Source: Desulfobacterales bacterium
GTDB taxonomy: Bacteria > Desulfobacterota > Syntrophobacteria > B119-G9
Assembly (NCBI GenBank): GCA_026992215.1
Contig: JALXAI010000234.1
Span: forward strand, 1-6,377
Reading direction: 5' to 3'
DNA: 6,377 nucleotides
The notes beneath the pieces are model-generated. The model was not told the origin of the DNA. It made no database searches and saw nothing but the letters and a program-made list of their open reading frames with translations. Shown one piece after another: positions 1 to 5,085 of this stretch (the stretch's first letter is position 1; every line of letters begins with the position of its first letter). The position numbers were made by a program, and so were the translations under genes.

Positions 1-20
1 AAGGACTGGCTGGCAACTGT

Positions 21-572
21 ATGAGAATAATAGCGGGAAAGTACAGGGGAAGAAGGATCAAAACAGTTAAAGGACAAACTGTCAGACCCACGGCAGACAG
101 GGTGCGTGAAGCTATATTCAGCATACTGGGAGAAACGGTAAAAGGAGCATCCGTTCTTGATCTCTTTGCAGGCAGTGGCGCGCTCGGCCTGGAAGCCCTG
201 AGCCGTGGGGCCTCGTTTGTTCTTTTCGTGGAAAAAAAACCCGCGGTAGCAAAAATTATCAGGCACAACATCAAGCTTCTTGATGCCAGGGAAAATACCG
301 AGGTCTGCCACGCCGATGTCCGTAAGTTCATAAAGGCCTTCAGAGACAGCCGCCGAAGGTTTGACCTTGTCTTTGCGGATCCACCGTACAAGAGAGGGCT
401 TGCTGAACAAACTCTTCTATTGCTTGGGGAAGGAGAAATCCTCAACGACAGGGCAGTGGTTGTGGTCGAACACGAAAGAAGTTGCCGCCCGGCGTCGACA
501 TATGGCTGTCTAAATCTATACACTTTCAAAACCTACGGGGATACTGCCGTTTCTTTTTATTCTACTGCCTGA
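21..572 (+). CDS. rsmD: 16S rRNA (guanine(966)-N2)-methyltransferase RsmD
   Basis: Cytoplasmic SAM-dependent methyltransferase that modifies G966 (E. coli numbering) of 16S rRNA during assembly of the small ribosomal subunit. The 183-residue length is normal for RsmD. The start MRIIAGKYRGRRI is the typical family N-terminus, which supports the ATG at 21, although no well-spaced ribosome-binding site is visible (AAGGA at 1-5 is about 15 bases away). The conserved RPTADRVREAIF block is at residues 22-33. The SAM-binding motif I, DLFAGSGALGLEALSRGA, is at 47-64, and the catalytic DPPY tetrad is at 120-123. The C-terminal KTYGDTAVSFY (170-180) matches the family's usual last strand. The gene is complete and intact. 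It lies 235 bp upstream of coaD, a pairing common in bacterial genomes. Family assignment is secure; the exact target base rests on family knowledge. Confidence 0.96.
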   Translation: MRIIAGKYRGRRIKTVKGQTVRPTADRVREAIFSILGETVKGASVLDLFAGSGALGLEALSRGASFVLFVEKKPAVAKIIRHNIKLLDARENTEVCHADVRKFIKAFRDSRRRFDLVFADPPYKRGLAEQTLLLLGEGEILNDRAVVVVEHERSCRPASTYGCLNLYTFKTYGDTAVSFYSTA

Positions 573-580
573 TTCCATTT

Positions 581-602
581 TACTTTGAAATGTGCTAAAG
601 TA
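581..602 (+). promoter_or_regulatory. Possible extended -10 promoter inside an inverted repeat, upstream of coaD
   Basis: Just after the rsmD stop, TGC-TAAAGT (593-601) resembles an extended -10 element (TGn plus four of six -10 matches). No good -35 box lies at the right distance. The same stretch is an inverted repeat: TACTTT (581-586) is matched by AAAGTA (597-602) across a 10-base loop. It could be a promoter with an overlapping operator that drives coaD, or a weak hairpin without function. The support is sequence pattern only. Confidence 0.25.
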
Positions 603-657
603 GCGCTCCGCAGCACCACAGACAAGTGGTTACAGAGATACAGGTGAAAGAGGGAAA

Positions 658-783
658 ATGACATGCAAGGTGTCCAAAACTCCTTCGATTATCCGGATTT
701 CCCATCGGAAAATATTTGAATCGGAGCATTCTTCAAAGTGTTTTTTTACACGGGCAACCGCGCACGTGGTATCAAATGAATAA
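658..783 (+). CDS. Possible 41-residue small protein (doubtful)
   Basis: An ATG at 658 opens a 41-codon frame that stops with TAA at 781-783, 24 bases before coaD. A purine-rich AGAGGG (649-654) stands three bases before the ATG, which is close for a ribosome-binding site. The peptide is basic and has two cysteines (residues 3 and 28), with no membrane segment or family signature that I recognise. Its amino-acid make-up is not clearly protein-like. A frame of this length is expected often by chance, so this is recorded as a possibility only. It is the only open frame I see in the 235-bp gap between rsmD and coaD that has any start signal. Confidence 0.12.
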   Translation: MTCKVSKTPSIIRISHRKIFESEHSSKCFFTRATAHVVSNE

Positions 784-807
784 TGATCGTGAAAGTGAGA
801 TGCTGAG

Positions 808-1305
808 ATGAAAAAAGTTGCTGTATATCCCGGTACGTTCGACCCCATAACCAATGGGCATCTTGATCTGCTGTCCCGTGGTCTCAAGATTTTCGACAAG
901 GTCATAATTGCCGTGGCCCACAATCCGGGGAAAAAGCCGCTCTTTTCCCTGGAAGAGAGACTGAAAATGATTGAAGATACCCTGGCGGATTCCCCCTTGA
1001 AAGAGAGAATAATTATTGATTCGTTCGAAGGGTTGCTGGTTGACTACCTGAAAAAGGTGGGCGCGCAGGTGGTGCTGAGGGGGTTGAGAGCGGTAAGTGA
1101 TTTTGAATACGAGTTTCAGATGGCCCTGATGAACAGGAAACTGAGCAATGATATGGAAACCCTGTTTTTGATGACGGGTTTGAGGTGGATATACATAAGT
1201 TCGAGATTGATCAAGGAAGTCGCCCAGGCGGGGGGCTGCGTGAAGGGACTTGTCCCTGAGCCGGTGGAAGAAAAACTGGTAAACAAGCTCAGTCCAGGCA
1301 CATGA
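808..1305 (+). CDS. coaD: Phosphopantetheine adenylyltransferase CoaD
   Basis: Cytoplasmic enzyme that transfers AMP from ATP to 4'-phosphopantetheine to make dephospho-CoA, the penultimate step of coenzyme A synthesis. It belongs to the nucleotidyltransferase superfamily with the (T/H)xGH motif. The N-terminus AVYPGTFDPITNGH (residues 5-18) carries T10 and the TNGH motif at 15-18. Other family marks are K42 in NPGKKP, the RGLR loop at 91-94, FEYEFQMALMNR (99-110) and the ATP-binding ISSRLIKEVA (130-139), where the more usual form is ISSS/T-L-V-K-E-V-A. The length of 165 residues is standard. The ATG at 808 gives exactly the family N-terminus; GTGAG at 795-799 is a weak ribosome-binding site eight bases upstream. 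The stop TGA overlaps ATGATGA, so two further ATGs touch the end of the gene. Confidence 0.97.
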   Translation: MKKVAVYPGTFDPITNGHLDLLSRGLKIFDKVIIAVAHNPGKKPLFSLEERLKMIEDTLADSPLKERIIIDSFEGLLVDYLKKVGAQVVLRGLRAVSDFEYEFQMALMNRKLSNDMETLFLMTGLRWIYISSRLIKEVAQAGGCVKGLVPEPVEEKLVNKLSPGT

Positions 1306-1655
1306 TGATCATTGAACTGCGTACCGTACCCACAAAATCCTGGAACCCGTGGCTTGTATCCGGTTTCGAGAGATTCGCAGAAGAGTGACAGGAGAGGAAC
1401 ACGGAGGAGAAACGACAAGTATCCACAGACATGGCCATCCAAAAATCAGAAGTTCACCGGGGCTCGCAAGGTTAAACCTCCTGACACATGGGCATGACAG
1501 GGCATCGAGGACAGACGTGTTATCTGCAACGGTAGCCTGGAACAGGCAGCTCATAGACATAACCATAGGTCAAGTATGGTGGTACTGTTTCGCCCTAACG
1601 GGGTTGCAGCTTTGAAAATTTGAGCTAAAATTAAATTGAGAAAGCGTCGAGGGTT
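1306..1655. other. 350-bp stretch without a recognisable gene
   Basis: No known protein or RNA family is recognisable here. The longest + strand frame runs from about 1316 to a TGA at 1613-1615, with its first plausible start a GTG at 1349 (88 codons). It is rich in Arg, His and Thr and has little of the Lys/Glu-rich make-up of the neighbouring proteins. A 28-codon frame starts at ATG 1302, overlapping the coaD stop as ATGATGA, and ends with TGA at 1386-1388. Small dyads are ATGGCCAT (1431-1438) and an interrupted CCTG..CATG-GG-CATG..CAGG (1480-1501). I see no convincing terminator after coaD. The stretch could be a decayed gene, an unrecognised small RNA or plain spacer. Confidence 0.5.
1604..1631 (+). 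promoter_or_regulatory. Possible sigma-70-type promoter of the gene at 1656/1662
   Basis: TTGCAG (1604-1609, three of six -35 matches) and TAAAAT (1626-1631, five of six -10 matches) are separated by 16 bases. The region turns AT-rich exactly here, and transcription would begin near 1638, about 20 bases before the start codon. The -10 is good and the -35 poor, so the call is tentative. Confidence 0.3.
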
Positions 1656-2279
1656 ATGGGCGTGATCAGAAACTTGAGGGTAATAGAAGGGGGCAAAAAC
1701 TCCGGCAGAATCACAGCCACCACGGTTAAGCTGTACAGGGCTTACTCCTTTAGCAACCTTCTCACGGAAGATGCGGTTTACCATAACGTGCGAATTACCT
1801 GGTATTGCCTTGAAAGAAAAGAGCCCCAGGCTCCTTACGAGGCGTTGATAGACAACTACAGGTCGTTATCCGACAAAGTCCGGAAAGTGCTTGAGACTGA
1901 CGTGAAAAGATACCTCACGGCTACCGAGCTTGAATTGTTGAAAAATTACATGGAAAGCAGGTATGATATCGAGGTGCTTGCCGACGAAATCGAGCTGCCC
2001 GTAAAAAGCAAGGGATTTTTCCCGAATACCGGCGGCGTTACTGTATATGATTTTTTGGAGCTGTCCGAAAAGGACGGTTATAATCTGCCGTTCAAAGTAT
2101 GGGGCTATTACACCACGTCCAACGCCATAACATCCCCTTCTCTGGAAAGGGGAGTTCGGTTCCTTGGCAAGGCCCTCGAATACCTGGGACTGGAAGATGC
2201 AGTTACGACGGAAGACCTCGAGCGTGTTGTCGGGTATATCTTCGAAAAAGAACTCCTTTATGTGGAGAAGAAAGATTGA
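1656..2279 (+). CDS. Conserved-looking protein of unknown function (207 residues)
   Basis: I do not recognise the family. The protein is soluble in appearance: no signal peptide, no membrane segment, and many Lys, Glu, Asp and Tyr residues in an alternating helix/strand pattern. Residues 60-110 look strongly helical, including RYLTATELELLKNYMESRYD (85-104). A second part (118-160) is rich in glycine and aromatics, with FFPNTGG (121-127) and FKVWGYYTT (146-154). The C-terminal 165-205 is again helical. There are no obvious catalytic Cys/His clusters; the only cysteine is C51. The start is uncertain: ATG 1656 has GAGGG only two bases before it, while the in-frame GTG at 1662 would have the same GAGGG at an ideal eight bases. 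The end carries tandem in-frame stops TGA-TAA. It stands alone between coaD and tRNA-Met, possibly with its own promoter. The composition argues that it is a real gene. Confidence 0.75.
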   Translation: MGVIRNLRVIEGGKNSGRITATTVKLYRAYSFSNLLTEDAVYHNVRITWYCLERKEPQAPYEALIDNYRSLSDKVRKVLETDVKRYLTATELELLKNYMESRYDIEVLADEIELPVKSKGFFPNTGGVTVYDFLELSEKDGYNLPFKVWGYYTTSNAITSPSLERGVRFLGKALEYLGLEDAVTTEDLERVVGYIFEKELLYVEKKD

Positions 2280-2297
2280 TAAAATAAAGCAAAGGAG

Positions 2298-2328
2298 TTG
2301 ACAAAGACACAAAAAATTCTTAATTAAT
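2298..2328 (+). promoter_or_regulatory. Promoter of the tRNA-Met gene
   Basis: A perfect -35 hexamer TTGACA is at 2298-2303. The -10 is less clear: CTTAAT (2319-2324, spacer 15) or ATTAAT (2323-2328, spacer 19), each with four of six matches, in an A/T-only run. Either would start transcription within a few bases upstream of the mature tRNA 5' end at 2337. It lies 18 bases after the preceding stop codon, with no terminator in between. Confidence 0.6.
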
Positions 2329-2336
2329 CTGGTGCT

Positions 2337-2410
2337 GGCGGTGTAGCTCAGTTGGTTAGAGCATGCGGCTCATATCCGCAGCGTCCGGGGTTCAAGTCCC
2401 TGCACCGCCA
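2337..2410 (+). tRNA. tRNA-Met (anticodon CAT), elongator type
   Basis: A complete 74-base cloverleaf. The acceptor stem is GGCGGTG (2337-2343) with CACCGCC (2403-2409) and discriminator A2410. The D arm is GCTC/GAGC (2346-2349 and 2359-2362). The anticodon stem TGCGG/CCGCA (2364-2368 and 2376-2380) encloses CTCATAT with anticodon CAT at 2371-2373. The variable loop is GCGTC. The T arm is CGGGG/CCCTG with loop TTCAAGT and one G-T pair. CCA is not encoded, so it must be added by the nucleotidyltransferase. The fully paired first base pair and the absence of GGG/CCC pairs in the anticodon stem argue against initiator fMet. Overall similarity is to elongator Met; a lysidine-modified Ile(CAT) tRNA cannot be fully excluded. 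Confidence 0.95.
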
Positions 2411-2429
2411 TCAAAATCCATAAGAAGCG

Positions 2430-2460
2430 GCCGGGAATTTTGACCCGGCTTTATTTTTTT
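2430..2460 (+). terminator. Intrinsic terminator of tRNA-Met
   Basis: A perfect 6-bp GC-only stem, GCCGGG (2430-2435) with CCCGGC (2444-2449), has an 8-base loop. It is followed at once by a tract of ten T and one A (2450-2460). It begins 19 bases after the tRNA and separates it from the ihfA region. Confidence 0.9.
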
Positions 2461-2461
2461 G

Positions 2462-2488
2462 TTGAAAAGGTAAGAAATATCCTATATT
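2462..2488 (+). promoter_or_regulatory. Possible distal promoter for ihfA
   Basis: TTGAAA (2462-2467, five of six) and TATATT (2483-2488, five of six) are good hexamers, but the spacer is only 15 bases. It lies directly after the tRNA terminator and about 175 bases before ihfA. The short spacer lowers confidence. Confidence 0.3.
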
Positions 2489-2526
2489 TAAGAAGAATGA
2501 GAACGGAATAGAGTTAGCTGCGCCAG

Positions 2527-2542
2527 TGAAAAAAATTTTTCA
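2527..2542. repeat. A/T-tract palindrome upstream of ihfA
   Basis: TGAAAAAAATTTTTCA has two 7-base inverted arms around a central AA. The A-tract/T-tract junction should be rigid or bent. It overlaps the -35 region of the proximal ihfA promoter candidate, so it could be an UP-like or operator element. It does not match the IHF consensus WATCAANNNNTTR. Confidence 0.35.
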
Positions 2543-2565
2543 TAATCATTTCTGTAAGCTACAAT
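2537..2565 (+). promoter_or_regulatory. Possible proximal promoter of ihfA
   Basis: TTTTCA (2537-2542, four of six) and TACAAT (2560-2565, five of six) are 17 bases apart. The -10 lies inside the 11-base palindrome CTACAATGTAG (2559-2569). Transcription would start near 2572 and give a leader of about 90 bases. The spacing is ideal, but the -35 is only moderate. Confidence 0.4.
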
Positions 2566-2662
2566 GTAGGTACCTTGAAGCTTTTATTCTTCTCACTGAG
2601 TATTTTAGGCCTTATTTTTCGGTTGAGTTTTCAACATCCAGGGACAGAAAGAAGGGGGTAAC

Positions 2663-2950
2663 ATGACTCTAACCAAAGCCCGAATCGTGGAGAATCTCTT
2701 TTCAAAAAATCTTTTCACCAAAACCGAGTGCACTGAAATTGTTGAGACGATTTTTGAAATAATGAAACAAACCCTGGAGCAAGGTGAAGATGTGCTGATC
2801 AGTGGCTTCGGGAAATTCAGTGTTAAGGACAAAAATGAACGCCGGGGTCGAAACCCGCAAACCGGTGAGCCTATAATCCTTTCGTCTCGACGGGTTGTAA
2901 CCTTCAAGTGTTCCGGAGTCTTGAGGCAGAAGATCGATAAAGGAATGTAG
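2663..2950 (+). CDS. ihfA: Integration host factor alpha subunit (HU/IHF family)
   Basis: A small nucleoid-associated protein that, paired with a beta subunit, binds the DNA minor groove and bends it sharply. Length is 95 residues, standard for the family. N-terminal helices form the dimer body (1-45). LISGFGKFSVKDKNERRGRNP (45-65) contains the GFG turn and the first part of the DNA-binding arm. P65 in RNPQTGE aligns with the intercalating proline of E. coli IHF-alpha. The strand SSRRVVTFKCSGVLRQKI (74-91) fits IHF-alpha better than HU, which usually has RxxxFKPGKALK. The usual Pro before the arm glycine (QRPGRNP) is Arg here (ERRGRNP). The start is fixed by GAAGGGGG at 2651-2658. No beta-subunit gene is in the window, so the exact partner is unseen. 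HU is the alternative call. Confidence 0.88.
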   Translation: MTLTKARIVENLFSKNLFTKTECTEIVETIFEIMKQTLEQGEDVLISGFGKFSVKDKNERRGRNPQTGEPIILSSRRVVTFKCSGVLRQKIDKGM

Positions 2951-2978
2951 AACTTCGCTTTCCCCGTGGATTCAGACA

Positions 2979-2995
2979 CATCCCTCCAGGGGATG
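2979..2995 (+). other. Small hairpin after ihfA
   Basis: CATCCC (2979-2984) and GGGATG (2990-2995) form a perfect 6-bp stem with loop TCCAG, 29 bases after the ihfA stop. There is no T tract after it, so it is not a classical terminator. Its right arm contains AGGGG (2988-2992), the possible ribosome-binding site of the small frame that begins at 2999, so folding could hide that site. Confidence 0.35.
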
Positions 2996-2998
2996 GGC

Positions 2999-3109
2999 AT
3001 GCGATTTCCCGGCATTCTTAGCTGCTTAAGGCGGCAATTTCGGCAAAAAACGAGGAGGCGATTGGATTTGATTCAATGCGCCTCTTTTTTTTGGGGAGGA
3101 AAAGGGTAA
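2999..3109 (+). CDS. Possible 36-residue leader peptide before the mla operon
   Basis: An ATG at 2999 has AGGGG (2988-2992) six bases upstream and opens a 36-codon frame. The frame runs through the terminator-like hairpin at 3055-3092 and stops with TAA at 3107-3109, two bases before the proposed TTG start of mlaE. The peptide is basic, with six arginines between residues 11 and 21 (RR at 11-12, R15, RRR at 19-21). The three consecutive Arg codons AGG-AGG-CGA (3053-3061) lie on the left arm of the hairpin. A ribosome there would block hairpin formation. A 36-codon frame can occur by chance and no homologue is recognised, so this is a hypothesis based on position and spacing. Confidence 0.25.
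   Translation: MRFPGILSCLRRQFRQKTRRRLDLIQCASFFWGGKG
3055..3092 (+). terminator. Strong intrinsic terminator (or attenuator) between ihfA and mlaE
   Basis: GAGGCG (3055-3060) pairs with CGCCTC (3079-3084). After a single bulged G (3078) the stem continues as ATTGGA (3061-3066) with TTCAAT (3072-3077, one G-T pair). The loop is TTTGA, and eight T residues follow directly (3085-3092). This is a textbook Rho-independent terminator, placed 104 bases after ihfA. The ATG at 3076 lies within its right arm, and the proposed mlaE start lies only 20 bases beyond the T tract. It may therefore act both as ihfA terminator and as attenuator of the lipid-transport operon. Confidence 0.85.
3093..3106 (+). 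promoter_or_regulatory. Ribosome-binding site that decides the mlaE start
   Basis: A purine-only run directly after the terminator T tract contains GGAGG (3095-3099) and AAAGGG (3101-3106). The latter is five bases, and the former 12, upstream of the TTG at 3112. The ATG at 3076 has its nearest AGGAGG (3053-3058) 17 bases away and inside the hairpin, so the TTG is the better start. Confidence 0.6.
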
Positions 3110-3111
3110 AC

Positions 3112-4251
3112 TTGAACAATACCGACGGGGCTCAAATCAGGCTGGTGCCGGCAGGCAGGAAGAAATCCACCTTTTTTATATCGGGTTCCGTAACCGTTGA
3201 TAATTCCGCGAGTGTCAGGGAAGAAATACTATCCCTGGTCCCCACGGACATTACCATCAGCATGGTGGAGTTTGATCTCAAGGATGTAGTGGTAATGGAT
3301 AGTGCCGGCGTTGCCATACTGGTCGATCTACGCAAGCATTTAAAAGAACGTGGTTTCGACTGTAAAATAATCAACGTCCCTCCCAGGATTTCCGGCTTCC
3401 TGACCCTTGTTGACACCGATTCTCTTCTTGAGTTAGCCGAAACGAAAAAACCAGAAAAAAAGTTTAACCTTATCCTTTTCCTCGGCGAGGTAACTCTTGA
3501 AGCCCTCGAAGAATGCAGATCCGTGGTAACTTTCCTGGGGGAAATGGTCATTGCCCTGGTATCACTGCTCAGGCACCCCAAGAAAATGAGGTGGGACGAT
3601 TTTTTTCTTTTCATCGAAAGGGCTGGAACCGATGCTCTTCCCATAGTAGCCCTTTTGAGCCTTCTTATGGGGCTCATCATGGCCTTCCAGGCCGCGGTAC
3701 AGCTCAGGCAATTCGGAGCAAATATCTTTGTGGCAGACCTCGTGGGGATATCGATTCTCAGGGAACTGGGACCGCTTCTTACCGCAATTATCATTGCAGG
3801 CCGCTCCGGCGCATCGTTCGCGGCCGAGATAGGCACCATGAAGGTATCGGAGGAGGTGGACGCTCTGACTACCATGGGGTTTGAACCCGTGTCTTTTCTT
3901 GCCCTGCCGAGGATTCTCGCGGCAACGTTTGTTGGACCTTTCTTAACGCTGGTCGGAGATTTTGTCGGCATCCTCGGTGGCCTGATAGTGGGGATGATAA
4001 GCCTCGATTTAAGTGCCACCGCTTACCTGGAGGAAACATATACAGCCATTACGTTCTTTGACCTTTTCTCCGGATTGATCAAAAGCGTGGCTTTTGCCGT
4101 GCTGATTGCCGGAGTAGGATGCTTGCGTGGTTTCCAGGTAGAAAGAAGCGCCGATAGTGTAGGGAAAAAAACCACCTCGGCGGTGGTCAGCGGGATCTTT
4201 CTGATTGTTTTTGCCGATGCCATTTTCACCATAATCTTTCACTATTTCTGA
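3112..4251 (+). CDS. mlaE: STAS domain-MlaE fusion: permease of MCE-type phospholipid ABC transporter
   Basis: Inner-membrane permease of an Mla-type lipid transporter with an N-terminal cytoplasmic STAS domain. With the TTG start at 3112 it has 379 residues; an ATG at 3076 would add 12 residues but lies inside a terminator hairpin. Numbering below is from the TTG. Residues 10-110 form the STAS domain, with the loop VVMDSAGVAIL (60-70); D63-S64 align with the D-T pair of E. coli MlaB, the phosphorylatable position in related anti-sigma antagonists. Residues 115-379 are the MlaE fold: about five hydrophobic segments, the conserved RELGPLLTAIIIAGRSGAS (217-235) and EIGTM-KVSEEVDAL (239-252), and GCLRGFQVE (336-344) near the end. 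It opens the operon, 18 bases before mlaF. The fused STAS part probably replaces a separate MlaB, because no mlaB is seen. Family assignment is secure; the transported lipid and direction are not shown. Confidence 0.93.
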   Translation: MNNTDGAQIRLVPAGRKKSTFFISGSVTVDNSASVREEILSLVPTDITISMVEFDLKDVVVMDSAGVAILVDLRKHLKERGFDCKIINVPPRISGFLTLVDTDSLLELAETKKPEKKFNLILFLGEVTLEALEECRSVVTFLGEMVIALVSLLRHPKKMRWDDFFLFIERAGTDALPIVALLSLLMGLIMAFQAAVQLRQFGANIFVADLVGISILRELGPLLTAIIIAGRSGASFAAEIGTMKVSEEVDALTTMGFEPVSFLALPRILAATFVGPFLTLVGDFVGILGGLIVGMISLDLSATAYLEETYTAITFFDLFSGLIKSVAFAVLIAGVGCLRGFQVERSADSVGKKTTSAVVSGIFLIVFADAIFTIIFHYF

Positions 4252-4269
4252 GGTGCAGGCGGGAGAACA

Positions 4270-5085
4270 TTGGAAGAGGCGAAAGAAAGAGAGCCGATAA
4301 TCGAGGTGAAAAACCTGACGGCAGGTTTCGGGGAAGAAATAATCCTGAAGGATGTCTCTTTTTCCGTTTACCAAGGGGAGATATTCGTAATAATCGGAGC
4401 AAGCGGCTGCGGAAAGAGCACTCTGCTCAAGCACATCGTGGGACTTTATGACCCGGTAGCGGGTAATGTTTATATTGACGGGGATGACATAACCACGGCC
4501 GATGATATTGAACTGAGCAGGATACTGAGAAAGATCGGTGTGCTGTTTCAGTCCGGTGCTCTTTTCAGTTCCATGACCCTGTGGGAAAACATCGCTCTTC
4601 CACTCCAGGAATACACAACCCTGCCGGAGGACGTTATAGACATTATGGTGCGTATGAAACTCCAGATGGTTCACCTGGAAGGGTACGAAGAAAAATACCC
4701 CTCGGAACTAAGCGGAGGAATGCAGAAAAGGGCGGCTCTCGCAAGAGCCATGGCCCTTGATCCGAAGATTTTATTTTTCGACGAACCCTCGGCCGGCCTG
4801 GACCCGGTTACGGCCGCGGAAATCGATCTTCTGGTCAAGCAGATTAACACGAGTCTCGGAACCACCATGGTTATTGTGACCCATGAACTCGCAAGCATCT
4901 TTACCATTGCCCAAAGAGTGATTATGCTTGACAGGGAAGAGAAGGGAATAATAGCCACGGGTACACCTCATAAGCTGAAAGAAAAATGCCAGGATGTTCG
5001 GGTACAGAACTTCTTCAACAGGAAACCGGCCCTTTCAGCCGTTAAAGAGAAACGGAGGGCTGCTCAGCCATGCCTAGCAGAGTAA
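4270..5085 (+). CDS. mlaF: MlaF-type ATP-binding protein of phospholipid ABC transporter
   Basis: Cytoplasmic ATPase that powers the MlaE permease. It has 271 residues and starts with TTG at 4270, with GGGAG (4261-4265) four bases upstream; the ABC fold already begins at residue 10, so a later start is unlikely. Walker A is GASGCGKST (43-51, K49). The Q-loop is FQSGALF (93-99). The signature is LSGGMQKR (147-154). Walker B is ILFFDE (167-172), followed by PSAGLDP with its D-loop, and the switch histidine is H205 in VTHE. SGALFSSMT and LSGGMQKRAALARA are typical of the MlaF/Ttg2A branch rather than of other importers. A C-terminal tail (about 245-271) follows the ABC domain and overlaps mlaD by 16 bases, which suggests translational coupling. 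All catalytic motifs are intact. Confidence 0.95.
   Translation: MEEAKEREPIIEVKNLTAGFGEEIILKDVSFSVYQGEIFVIIGASGCGKSTLLKHIVGLYDPVAGNVYIDGDDITTADDIELSRILRKIGVLFQSGALFSSMTLWENIALPLQEYTTLPEDVIDIMVRMKLQMVHLEGYEEKYPSELSGGMQKRAALARAMALDPKILFFDEPSAGLDPVTAAEIDLLVKQINTSLGTTMVIVTHELASIFTIAQRVIMLDREEKGIIATGTPHKLKEKCQDVRVQNFFNRKPALSAVKEKRRAAQPCLAE

Noticed and set aside
771..783. IHF-site-like TATCAA followed by ATGAATA near coaD
   Set aside because: The second half of the consensus (TTR) does not match, so it does not qualify as an IHF site.
1309..1566. 85-codon open frame on the - strand after coaD
   Set aside because: There is no start signal, the composition is Cys/Ser/Arg-rich, and no family is recognised.
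2337..2410. tRNA-Met as an integration (att) site for a mobile element
   Set aside because: No integrase, no repeat of the tRNA 3' end nearby, and the flanks are core genes with an intact terminator.
2411..2443. Inverted repeat TCAAAAT (2411-2417) / ATTTTGA (2437-2443)
   Set aside because: The right copy lies mostly in the loop of the tRNA terminator, and the short A/T arms are likely a chance match with little stability beside the GC stem.
3076..3111. ATG at 3076 as the start of the permease
   Set aside because: It lies in the right arm of a strong terminator hairpin, its nearest AGGAGG is 17 bases away and also in the hairpin, and the first residues translate the T tract. The TTG at 3112 has a proper ribosome-binding site. 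N-terminal data would settle it.
3132..4019. Long open frame of 295 codons on the - strand
   Set aside because: It is antisense to the STAS-MlaE gene, is rich in Arg, Ser and Thr, and has no family signature. It mirrors the codon pattern of the real gene.
4009..4674. 221-codon open frame on the - strand across the mlaE-mlaF junction
   Set aside because: It overlaps two well-supported genes and has His/Tyr/Cys-rich, non-protein-like composition.
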